Part shown: positions 33,413 to 45,070 of the stretch, one piece after another
Position numbering within the stretch: position 1 is the first letter of the stretch
Layout of the letters: each line of letters starts with the position of its first letter
Assembly: GCA_029531795.1 (NCBI GenBank)
Contig: JAPEIS010000009.1
Location: 1,798,001 to 1,862,000 of the forward strand
Source: Sclerotinia nivalis
Lineage: Eukaryota > Ascomycota > Leotiomycetes > Helotiales > Sclerotiniaceae
Length of the DNA: 64,000 nucleotides
Reading direction: 5' to 3'
Translations under genes and position numbers: made by a program
The notes under the pieces: model-generated
What the model was told of the DNA's origin: nothing
Seen by the model: only the letters and a program-made list of their open reading frames with translations
Databases searched by the model: none

Positions 33413-36400
33413 TCACTCAAATTTCAGAAAGAAAATGCTACCGGTGGAAAATCCCATAACCATAATTCCGTTACAAAAACATGTACTAGTTGGCCGATAG
33501 TCTGAAGGTAGCCAAAAAATATTTCGCACTTCTTTATCTGATCTTTCAGCTATCCAATGGTTTGATATAAAGTACTGTTTAAAGGCTGAGGATGCCTCTG
33601 AACCTGGATGGCCTTCGAGAGTTTGAAGCGATTCGCCTGTGGTCGTATCCCAGAGCCGGATCGTCCGATCGCTTGAGCCTGAAGCTACCTTTGTACCATC
33701 TGGTGAGAAGGCAACTGAGCTAACCGAATCCGAATGACCCTCAAACATTTGAAGCAATTCGCCCGTGGTTGTATCCCAAAGCCGGATCGTCCGATCCCAT
33801 GAGCCTGAAGCTATCTTTGTACCATCTAATGAAAAAGCAACTGAGCTAACCCAATGCGAATGACCCTCAAGCGTTTGAAGCGATTCGTTTGTGGTCGTAT
33901 CCAAGAGCCGGATCGTTCGATCGCCTGAGCCTGAAGCTACCTTTGTACCATCTGATGAGAAGGCAACTGAGCTAATCCAATCCGAATGACCCTCAAGCAT
34001 TTGAAGCAATTCGCCTGTTGTTGTATCCCAAAGCCAGATCGTCCGATCCTTTGAGCTTGAAGCTATCTTTGTGCCATCTGGTGAGAAGGCAACTGAATTA
34101 ACCCAATCCGAATGACCCTTAAGTGTTTGAAGCAATTCGCCTGTAGTCGTATCCCAGAGCCGGATCGTTCGATCCCTTGAGCCTGAAGCTACCTTTGTGT
34201 TATCTGATGAGAAGGCAACTGAGCTAACCGAATCCGAATGACCCTTAAGCGTTTGAAACAATTCGCCCGTGGTCGTATCCCAAAGCCTGATCGTCCGATC
34301 GTCTGAGCCTGAAGCTATCTTTGTGCCATTTGGTGAGAAGGCAACTGAATTAATCGAATTCGAATGACCCTCAAGTATTTGAAGCAATTCGCCCGTGGTC
34401 GTATCCCAGAGCCGGATCGTCCGATCGTCTGAGCCTGAAACTATCTTTATGCTATCTGGTGAGAAGGCAACTGAATTAACCCAATCCGAATGACCCTCAA
34501 GTGTTTGAAGCAATTCGTTCGTGATCGTATCCCAAAGCCGGATCGTCCGATCGCCTGAGCCTGAAGCTACCTTTGTACCATCCAGTGAGAAGGCAATTGA
34601 TTTAACCGAATTTGAATGACCCTCAAACGTTTGAAGCGATTCGCCTGTGATTGTATCCCAAAACCGGATTGTCCGATCCCATGAGCTTGAAGCTACCTTT
34701 GTGTTATCTGGTGAGAAGGCAACTGAATTAACCGAATTCGAATGACCCTCAAATGTTTGAAACAATTTGCCTGTAGTCATATCCCAAAGCCGGATCGTCC
34801 GATCGTCTGAGCCTGAAGCTATCTTTGTACCATCTGATGAAAAGGCAACTGAATTAATCCAATCCGAATGACCCTTAAGCGTTTGAAGCGATTCGTTTGT
34901 AGTCGTATCCCAAAGCCGGATCGTCCCATCGCCTGAGCCTGAAGCTACCTTTGTGCCATCTGGTGAGAAGGCAACTGACTTAACCGAATTTGAATGACCC
35001 TCAAGCGTTTGGGGGGCGGCACTCCAATTTGATCGTATCCTTGATATTTTATAAATCCAACTCGGGATACATTTTTGAAATGTTTTTCGAATAATACTAT
35101 TCTCTGGAGCAAAGAAAAGGGCTGAGTAATAGATTTGAAGAGGAGCTTGTTCAATTCCTATTCGGTTGTGAAGGACGAAGCGTTTGGCGTCATGGGTAAA
35201 GGCGAAAAGTTCAGGAGCTTTCTCAACCTTGGCATTTATTAGTAGAAGTTTTTTAAAGCTATTTTGACTTACCGAGATACAAGATTCTAAACTGTTTATT
35301 GCAGTAATACATTCTGAAATACGCCCTATTAAACTCATAGTTTCAACCCAATGTAGAAAGTGTTTCTGAAGAAATTTGTGAACTTGACAATTGTCAAGAA
35401 GTACATCATTACTCTTTTGAATATGAAAATCCCAGTAACGACAAGCATACTGAACATGCGGTGGTAGATTTTCATTTATAACATGCTCATCAACCTGGGT
35501 TTGTAATGTTCCAGGTTCACCTAGGTTGCATAGGTTTTCTTTCAAGCACCCAGGTCTAGAAAGAAGTTGACGACAATTTCTGGCTATCTCCTTGTGTGCC
35601 TCCTTCTCATCTATTCTAAGTAGGTTCCTTTCCTCGAGGCCAAGGAGGAAGTCATGAAAGGAAAGATGATAGAGCCTCACTGGAGCATCTTCATTCATAG
35701 GAATATCGAGAACTGAATGTAAGGAAACTAATCGGCTCTTTATATCTTCTTTTGGAACATTAAGAAGACTTGCAAGCGAAACAATAGAGAGTGGATCAGC
35801 GAGGATGATAATCACCCCAATTATCTGTCGAAATTCTCTAGCAAGCATCTTCTTTTCCTCTTCATCTTGATTAATAAACAGCTGATTCAAAATTGGTAGA
35901 TAGGTTTTATCAAATTTCGACATATTTTTGGCCATTCGATATTCGAGGATAATTTCCAGTCGCTTCTTTGGGTTCCAGTTTGGATCTGCGATGAAACGGC
36001 ATGCTGTAGCTGCAAAGATGAATAAGGGGCTAGCCATTCGAACTAGATCTTGAATGCTTTCTTCCCCTGGCCAATCTTGGGCTAAGCCCCTATCGTTGTT
36101 GGCCTTTATCTTCTCAAATTCATACTTTAGATAAATGGTTATATCGTGTTCGATAGTCGCCTTTGGTATTTCATGCAATACAAAATCTTGATGAGCTGCA
36201 TCCAACATTTCATGGAAGCCAAGGCGGATTGGAAGATCTGGTCTGCTGGTCACAAAAATTCGTAAATGTATCGGTGCTATATTTCTGATCAGTGCTAGAA
36301 GACGTAGGATTTCTTTAACATCTTTTTCCCGTTCACATTCGTCTAGCGCATCGATCACCAAAACCAATGTAGATCTCTGCGGTGAAGCATCCAACTCGGA

Positions 36401-37938
36401 AAGTGGCTTGGAAATCAATTGCTCAAATTGCTTTGCTAAGCTTTTGTCGTAAATATTTGGATCAAGATCGATCGCTTTCTTAACAGACTGTACCATTTGT
36501 GGCTTCTTAACCACTAGTTGATGAGCAATAGTTGTGAAAAATTTGCTTGCCGTTCCACGATCACCTTCGCCCCGTTTGAAGAAAAAGCTTGCTCCCAATA
36601 GGTTCTTTTCCTCGAAAGATTGAGCAACTGTACGAGAGATGGTAGACTTGCCCGTACCAGCCATTCCATTTAGCCAGAATATAGATTTGCCATTGGGGTC
36701 CTCAGCCCATTTTGAAATCTGACGCTGCAACTCAACTCGGGTGTTTTCGAGACATCTAGCATCATGTTCATCTCGATGTGAGTCGAAAGCGGCATCCCTG
36801 GCAAATGGTAGCCTGTCCAAAGCCGTCTTTTCCGAAAGTGCACTGATGAAATTTTCGATATTTTGCAGTTTATCCAATTCCTTAAGCACTTTGTGAATAT
36901 CATCTAGCTTTTGGGTCGTATTTTGTCGATGATCGCGCGTGAGTATACGGTCACAACCGACGGCAGCATCTTCCACTTTCTTAGCAATTGAATTGCATTG
37001 AACCTCAAAATTCAGAAGTTTCTCATCTGGCAATAGTGCTTCCAAGTTTCTATTGAGCGACGGTTTAGTATATATTTGAATTGCCTTAGCAAGAAACTCT
37101 AACACAATGACGTAAAGGCTCATCATTGCATTTTCGAAATTGGTCTGTGCATTTGTGAACTCGTTCTGCTGGGTTGCTGACGGCAAATCTCGCATGTAAT
37201 CCATGTATACCTTCAGTCTGTTTATCATATCGAGCGCGATATTGAGACCCATAAAAAGAATATCCATCTGACGGCTTCCAGCCAATGTTCCCTATGCAAG
37301 TTTTAGAAAACAATACAATAATTTATTAATAATAATTTATTAATACACACCTGAAGTAGAAAACTAATTCCAGCCCAAGGTAAGCCAACATGAATAGGAT
37401 CCACATTCGCTATAAGATCTCCAATTCTATTGAACTTTTCAAGTCCTGATAGAACCTTATCTGTTATATTTCGTATTACATAATCCTTATCTCTCAATGT
37501 AATCTTCCATTTTTTGTCCTTGTAATTCTTCTGCTCTTCCTGGGTTAATTTGTATACAATACAAAAAGTAGAGTTTATATCATTAGTCTTCGTTGGTGTA
37601 AACTGCTTAATTGTATTTCTGTCTCGATCTTCAAGCTTTTCCAGAACCTTATCCAGAAAATCATCGATGGATATTGTACTTTTCGAGGAGAGCAAATGGG
37701 AGACAGGATATATCGGAGAAGATTGAAGGGCAGCTACTGTACCCCCTACCGAGGACAATTGGCTGGTAGGATCTATCGAAGACACTCGGGAGGCAGGATG
37801 TACCGGAGGGTTGACCGGTGATTGAGTGGATACTGTACCCCCGGTGGAGGACGATCGGGAGGCAGAATGACAGAGAAAGATCTCACGAAAGCGCTGTCGT
37901 TTATAGCCTTTCATTCCTGAGGTATTTGCGTTCGCCAT
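33413..37938 (-). CDS. NACHT-WD40 STAND receptor (fungal NLR), 1,488 aa
   Basis: Exon 1 is 37938-37351 and exon 2 is 37291-33413, with a 59-bp intron (GTGTGT..TAG) in phase 0. A Ser-rich start is followed at about 150-380 by a domain like the fungal NACHT-associated N-terminal domain (HVGLPWAGISFLLQ, then GTLAGSRQMD). The NACHT NTPase has P-loop GMAGTGKST at 405-413 and Walker B LVLVIDALDE at 505-514. Eleven 42-residue WD40 repeats (958-1419) and a short tail follow. Fungal proteins of this design (HET-E/HNWD class) sense non-self and can trigger cell death; here that role is inferred. The ORF is intact despite its transposon-rich setting. The exact start of exon 1 is the first ATG of the frame. 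Confidence 0.9.
33623..35008 (-). repeat. Eleven near-identical 126-bp WD40 repeats
   Basis: The array is exactly 11 x 126 = 1,386 bases inside the NACHT receptor gene. Consensus pieces are T(L/F)(E/K)GHS, SVAFS.D.TK(I/V)AS.S, DRTIRLWD and TTTGE.LQ. Variation concentrates at the residues after GHS (NSVK, DWIN, DWVN, DSVS, HWVS) and before DRT (GSG, GSD, SSW, GSR, SSK, GSW, GSS). These are the variable binding-surface positions known from HNWD proteins. A partial twelfth unit (TLEGHPGSEAS) follows. Confidence 0.92.
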
Positions 37939-38726
37939 TTTACCTCTATTTCATTGTTAACATGCATATCAACAATGATCAAGATATGTTTAGATTTGGA
38001 TTCCGCAAATAAATTAATAGTTTTGTTGACGTTCAGCTAATAAAGCCTTCTTTTTATGTTGTAGAGTAAAGAATAGAAGTAAATACAGAGCATACAAAAA
38101 AGCTGTCGAAGTGAGATTTAATGTTAGTACCCATTTGCATATCGACAACAGCCCCTAAAAAATTCGTTGGTCAATTAACAAGGCTGCGAGTTTCGATAGA
38201 AAAGCTGCAATGCAACCTATAAATAATCCTCCGCCAATCAATATACATGAAATAAAATGATTTGTGACTTAAACATTTTTATTGGCTAGATAATAGGCAA
38301 AGAGCGTAGAAGCTGAAATGCAGATAGTCGAAACAGGATTTGTTGGTAGAGGATCAAACTTTGAAAGAGTACTTCGATTGTGCAAATATATGTAGGTAGA
38401 GTCGATGGGATTCTCGTTGGCTCTAATTCAAAGAATCGAGTTTGGAGCCAGCACTAATACAGAGAGTGAGAATTGGACTTTGTTGGCTTGCTATATACAG
38501 GACAGAATGTAGACAGTTTATGTACCTGTAATTATATGTAATGACACCACACTTCAGTCGGTTGCAATCTCTACTCTAACTTGATGCTCAACTACCCAAG
38601 CTTGCCTTATTCTCTTCTCAACCAACAAAGAAAACATTCAAATCCTCTCCTATCCCAATCAGAAACCATTTTCTTCTTCCTTTCGTCGACTTAATTATAT
38701 TAGATTCCAAAGTCTAATATATATTA

Positions 38727-38990
38727 TGTTGAGATATTCAATGGATCCACTAGCTCTCTCTTAGATTAGTCATCGGAGCTTCTATGTAGAAGCTCTACTT
38801 TCATAGAACTTAGCTCTCCAGTTATCATAATATGAACATGTTCACCCATAATACCTTCAATATATTAGATGAGTAATAAATCGGGCTTTTCCCATCATAC
38901 CTTCTTCTTTCTGTCTTTCTGTCTTTGCCTCTGCCTTTTCTTTCAATCTCTCCTCTTCCCTTTGTCTTGCCTCATCTTCGTACTGATTGA
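38727..38990 (+). repeat. LTR-like fragment (copia type)
   Basis: It starts with TGTTGAGATATTCA at 38727, the same start as the minus-strand copia LTRs at 13988 and 16620, and continues with unrelated LTR-like sequence. It contains a CT-rich tract and a TTGATTGATTGATT stretch near 38985. The end cannot be fixed. No pol sequence follows, so this may be a solo LTR. Confidence 0.45.
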
Positions 38991-39288
38991 TTGATTGATT
39001 CATACTCGGTTCCAGCCTCTGAGTCAGCAGTGGCTATGCCGGAATGGCCTAGCTTTGGAGCAGTTGCCGAAATGCCCCCTACCAAATATGGTAAGTCACA
39101 CTTCACTTCATCACAGATTCGTGATCATCAACCTCCTCTGTTAGGCGGTCTGGCTCTCATTTACAACTATATATATAATCGTTTATAAGAGTGCTTTGCT
39201 TTAAACTTTGATGTGTATCTGGTTCTTTGGTTGTTGCTTTATTGTCCCAGTACCACTGCGACCACTGAGCCCACTGGGATACTCACGT

Positions 39289-39560
39289 TGTCACGGTTTG
39301 AAGATTATGTAAGCCGATCACGTGCCTGTAACTAGTATATATAACCCCTTCGGGGTTATCGATCTTTCACTCTCTAGTTATAGATTCTAAGGATAATTGA
39401 ACCCTGGTTTTCCAGCTCTTTACGGCGATTGTGTCACAGTGAGGATATAAATGATCGTATTGTATGGTAACTATAGTGTTTAAACTAATGATTGTTCTTG
39501 AGCACGAAGCTCTACATAAGGGAATCTATCCTAACTATATAGATCTTCGTAAGTAGACCA
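39289..39560. repeat. LTR-like segment and dispersed repeat
   Basis: A segment of 150 bases with TG and CA ends (39289-39438) contains a perfect hairpin ATAACCCC-TTCG-type at 39341-39359. Right after it, 39484-39552 is an inverted match to about 19108-19174 (shared core GTAGAGCTTCGTGCTCAAGA). The two copies therefore mark the same repeat family near the copia remnant and here. Classification is uncertain. Confidence 0.35.
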
Positions 39561-41973
39561 TTTGGGCCCCCATGGTCCTCGATGCTCCAGACCTTTCAGG
39601 ACCATCTGCTCCTGTATGGTCCGTCACGTGATCAGTTGATCATATGAGTTACAGTTGTTACAAGATCCGATATACTAATAACAACATTTGTGCAAGAGTG
39701 ATCTCACGAGGACCTTATTCCCATAGTAATCTTAAGGAATTAGATCACAAGTGCACACGATCGGTTAGTATAAGATCCGCGATCGCAATCGTTGTAACAC
39801 CTAGGTCGTCGACCAGTTGTTAAGCACTAACCATTGACCAATAAACACCTTGGTAGTATTGATGCGCAGAAATTCCGCTTCTCCCAGGTACGAAATTTGG
39901 AGAAATGGAAACATTGGAAAACCCTACGTTTTTGATTCTTCTCTAATTACTAGGACTAGGTGCTAGGTAGGTAGTCCTGCAACCCATTCATTCTCTTGGA
40001 TGAATTGATGATGGCTTGACTTAAAGTTGCGGAATTAGAAAACAATCTGCGGTGATACCTGCCAACCTGGCAGAGTAACCTTACAGCCATTTCAACTTTT
40101 GATGATGGGGTAGTTCCTTTTTTGAAGGAGGTATCCCAGTATCCCAGTATGGCAATATGCAGCGTCCAGTATCCCCAGTTCTCAGACAGTCTCATCAATG
40201 ACATTCCAGGGCTGTTTTAACTTTTCCCAAGGGCTCTGTAAGATTTATCGCCGATTTTGATGAAGCTTTATCGGTGATAGTCTTTCAACCGTTCCAATGC
40301 CCACGATGCTCCCCAGAAATCATCATCGCGAGAACAATGCGACGAAAATGCGGAGAAAGATAAAACACCGAGGTCAACCCGTGGGGCATTTGAAAATTAT
40401 ATTGTCCCGATCGACCGAATGATCAAGGGTTTACAGTGAAATTGTGGGGGCGGAGCAGCATGGAGACACCAGATGATTGGTGTTAAACTCTTAATATTAT
40501 ATTTTGTATATTAAATTGATTTACTACATTTATTCTCTAGTAATCTCCAAGATAAATACTTGAAGTTATTTATTAAAATCTATAAACACATTCCTTTACA
40601 GGCTTAGCTTTTATGAATAGAGCTATTTAATATTAAAACGGACTTATAAGAAACAAATCGATTCTATAGATAGACCTTATTAAAGGTTATCCCCGCCAAA
40701 TCCAAGCCTGTATACTCGTATGCGCATAGAGTTTCGGAGTTGTACAACTTTCTGGCCGCACGGTATGAAGATGTTGCATCATCTTCAGGCCAAACAAGTA
40801 TATCTCCGAAAAGCATTAATCCATATATTGACAAGATGATCACGGGATGGGATATACCTTCCGTACCCGGCACTAACTTCATGAATGAGGGGTACGTGTA
40901 AAATACACTTATCTCGTAATAGGTTTAACCCGATTGATTTAAAGCTGGGGAAACTGAACAATATACGGAGTATAGAGTTCGATATTAGATCTATAGCGAA
41001 TTAAAATATGTAATAATAATACTATACTTTTGATATTTTATTATAATCTAGTTCTATTTTATAAAGCCCTCTATGTTTAATCCATGAACTATGACGCCGA
41101 AAAGAGATGATCAAATCAATTGAAGACTTTATCATTTCGTTTTTAAGAGTATACAGAGGACAGGATGTAAGAAAACACTTCTGCTGAGGTACGTATCTAG
41201 TATGTACTCCGTTACCCAGTACAAACACCAAAGGTGTCAGTTGTCGCCAGGTTTCTGTTACAATTAGTCAAGATTGGTGAGACGCGGGGTTATTTGAAGA
41301 TACCAAATGGATAGGCTGGTGCTAAGTCCCTGGGCGGTGATGTCCCGTCCCACTAAGATTGATTGGGGTGAGGTGATTTGTTATTTGGTCTTCGGAGATA
41401 CGAATGAGTGAGTACCGTACCTTGGTAGCTTTGAGCTGAATGCAGGGGGTAACTATCTAAATAGTAATCTTACAAAAAGCTTCAAAGAGGCTGAGGTAAC
41501 CTTATCCTTCGTTGCTGGATCTACTTTGGAACCCCCCATTTTAGACTGATTTACTCCACAGTTTCGGCGGCATTGAGAAGTCTCCAATTATACATTGTTC
41601 TATACCCTGTAATCAAATCATGGATGTACTACAATTATTTTAATGTCATACTACAGGTAGTTGCCGATACCCCTCCTTCCCATCTCTCCCTTCAAGGTTC
41701 CTTTCGGATTTTAGATAACTAGGTTTTAGGTTTTAGGTTTTAAGTTTTAGGATTTAGCTTAGATCTGCGCTCAATAAATAAGTGATTTCTCTTGAAGGGG
41801 CGACCCATTCGCCCACTACTACTTAAAACCCCCATTACCCGACCCCTCATCTTCTTCTCCATCTCTTTCTTGCACTCTTCTTCAACTTCGCACAATCTCA
41901 TCCACATACCACGATAATCAATCATACCCAAAGTAATTACTTTTACATCGAGTCACATACATTAATACCCATC
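39561..41973. other. Gene-free interval
   Basis: No convincing coding sequence on either strand. There is an AT-rich part at about 40490-40660. At 40711-40790 lies a short repeat related to about 60181-60235 (core CGGAGTTG..A.TTTC.GGCCG). Near 41718-41755 five units of AGGTTTT-type sequence sit about 230 bases upstream of the aldehyde dehydrogenase start. Confidence 0.5.
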
Positions 41974-43618
41974 ATGACTTCAGTTCAACTCAAGACGCCA
42001 CTTACTGGCGTTTATACTCAACCCACAGGATTGTAGGTTGCTATTCTCAAATTCCTCATAATTTACCCCGCACTTCAACATCTTGAGAACACTTACACCG
42101 TAACAAAAGCTAACAAGACTTTTCATCGTCACAGGTTCATCAACAATGAATGGGTTAAAGGTGTTGACGGAAAGACCTTTGAAGTTATCAATCCTACCAC
42201 CGAGGAAGTGATCACTTCCGTACACGAAGCCACCGAAAAAGATGTCGATATCGCTGTCGCAGCTGCACGAAAGGCTTATGAAGGAGCATGGAGACATGTT
42301 ACACCAGAAGCTCGGGGCAAATTACTTTTCAAATTAGCAGATTTGGTCGAGAAGAATGCCGATCTATTAGCGGCCGTCGAATCTTTGGATAATGGAAAGG
42401 CAATTTCAATGGCAAAGTCCGATGTTGCCGCCGTTGCTGCATGTTTGAGATATTATGGTGGATGGGCAGATAAGATTGAGGGAAAGGTTATCGATACCGA
42501 CCCAGAATATTTCACATACACAAAACAAGAACCAGTATGTCGTCCCTTCCTTCGCACATAAGTCTTGGTTGCTAATAATTTCCTAGATTGGTGTTTGCGG
42601 TCAAATTATTCCATGGAATTTCCCATTACTCATGTGGTCATGGAAGATCGGTCCCGCCGTCGCAACTGGCAATACCGTCGTTATTAAGACCGCCGAACAA
42701 ACTCCTCTGTCCGCACTTGTCGCTGCAACCTTAGTTAAGGAAGCTGGCTTCCCACCAGGAGTAATTAACGTCATTTCCGGGTTCGGTAAGATTGCTGGTG
42801 CCGCCATTGCATCTCACATGGACGTTGACAAGGTCGCTTTCACTGGTTCTACCCTTGTTGGTCGTCAAATCATGAAGGCTGCTGCTGGATCCAACTTGAA
42901 GAAGGTCACACTTGAACTTGGAGGTAAATCACCAAACATTGTCTTCAACGATGCCGATATCGAGAATGCCATCTCATGGGTTAACTTTGGTATCTTCTTC
43001 AACCACGGACAATGTTGCTGTGCTGGTTCAAGAATTTATGTTCAAGATGGTATCTATGACAAGTTCGTCGAGAGATTCAAGGCTCGTGCCCTTGCCAACA
43101 AGGTTGGAGACCCATTCCACCACGAAACATTCCAAGGTCCACAAGTCTCCCAACTTCAATATGACCGTATCATGGGTTACATTGATGAGGGGAAGAAAGC
43201 TGGTGCCACCGTTGTTACTGGTGGTGGGAGACACGGCGACAAAGGTTACTTCATTCAACCTACCATTTTCTCCGATGTCACCGAAGACATGAAGATTATG
43301 CAAGAGGAAATTTTTGGACCGGTTTGCTCCATCGCTAAATTCTCCACCGAGGAGGAAATCATTAAAATCGGCAATGGCTCCAACTATGGTCTCGCCTCCG
43401 CCGTTCACACACAAAACCTTAACACTGCTCTTCGTGTATCAAATGCTCTCAAGGCGGGTACAGTTTGGGTTAACTGCTACAATATGATTCACCACCAAGT
43501 ACCATTTGGTGGATACAAGGAATCGGGTATTGGACGAGAATTGGGGGAGGCAGCTTTGAGCAACTACACACAAACCAAGTCTGTAAGAATCAGATTGGGT
43601 GATGCTCTTTTCGGTTAA
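41974..43618 (+). CDS. aldA: Aldehyde dehydrogenase (NAD(P)+), 496 aa
   Basis: Exons are 41974-42032, 42135-42534 and 42587-43618. Introns are 102 and 52 bp, both with CTAA-type branch points, and phases agree. The enzyme oxidises aldehydes such as acetaldehyde to acids using NAD(P)+ in the cytosol (family knowledge). Visible motifs are [21 protein letters not shown], the general base Glu263 in LELGGK, the nucleophile Cys297 in GQCCCAGSR, and EEIFGPV. The length and Glu-to-Cys spacing match the family. No signal peptide is present. The symbol reflects resemblance to fungal AldA/ALD proteins; paralogues exist. The gene is intact and marks the start of the gene-dense part of the window. Confidence 0.93.
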
Positions 43619-45070
43619 GAGGTTTTTCTATTAAGCAAAGGGGTTTTCAACTTGTACATTTTTGGGGGATTTATGGCGACATTGGCCTGGGCTTCGGTTC
43701 TTTGGTAGTTCTAGCGTTTTACGAATGAAATTAAAATACCCATGAAACCACGAATAATTGTGATTGTTTCTGCTCTTCAATGTTTGCTTTGCCACACACA
43801 TGTACGATTGGAACGAAGGGAGCGAGATAAGTCGAAAAAAAGAATATTTGAATGCACTTTTACACCATCAACAATTGCTCTTTCAAGGAGCTTCGAGAGG
43901 GCAAAGCTTCCGAGGTCGGATCCATGGTTCTCCATAAGATTTTGTTGATCCTTTCTACGATCTAGCGGGATAAATCAACGATGCCCATTCCATTCTACTA
44001 TATGGTGGTACCTAGTATTCAAATCTTGTTTCGACTTGAGGTTACTGTTAGTCTCTTGACAGATCCATGCGAGAATTTACGGAAGAATCAGATAAAAAAC
44101 TACAATACCGGCCGCTGCAGAATTAATTCATTCATCCAAATCATAAATGGAGTCAACCGGTAGGGATTCGGTATAACACCCACATGTTCATATGCCAAGT
44201 ATTCCTTCGAATTCAGCATAAGCTTCAGATCATACCACAAAAGCCTTCCATTTCTATGCAGGTAGACAGCCACAAAACAGCAATAGGACAGCAAAATCAA
44301 GGTACAGAGCAATCACAAAAACTCACCCACCATCTTCACGCTCGTCTTTTGCAGAATGCTCTACCTCTCTGTCTTCATTTCACTGAGTAGATTATAGCCA
44401 ATTTGGAAACCGCATCTTGTGATTAATTGCATACATCTGTACCCAGTATAGTAGGGAGATAACGATGATGCTCGAGTAGCTCACGTGAGCGAAGAGATAC
44501 AAGACCAGGACAAGTGGTATCGGGTTGACACTTAAGATTGGAGCTTCTCTTGCTGGACAGCTACAGGTAAACAGCTTCTCATCATTTCTCCCAGAGCTTC
44601 AGAATATATAATGCTATGTAAGGACGAGTGTTTTCTTGAGCGTTAGAGACTATCTATTTACTCGTTTTTATGTTACCGTGTAATTGATTAACTTCGTCGT
44701 GAGACTTGTCGCAAACGAAACTTCAAAAGTTTACCCCGCATTCCGTACCGAACCCAGCTTTGAAGCTTATCGCGACCTCAATTTTGAGAAGCTTTGGACC
44801 AGAGAGAGCCCTCGCACAAAGAGAAATCTTAAGGTGCATAAAGAATTTTAACATGACGATAAATGACGACATAGCTGTTTCAATTTAGGTCTTTATTTGG
44901 GGAGTTAGCACTAAAGTCGAGACGTTCTGGAAGAGATCTCCTCAAAGCTTTAATTGTTGCGAAAATCCAGGTGACAGGACTACTTTTGATCAAATTTAGA
45001 TTTACAAAATCAATTGGCACATAATAGCTTCGTTATATAACTTGGGCTCAGAATCACTATCGAAAAGGCA
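43619..45070. other. Intergenic region
   Basis: I see no supported gene. Short open frames here have no splice context or recognisable composition. The 3' flank of the aldehyde dehydrogenase gene and the promoter of the next gene must lie within it. Confidence 0.5.
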
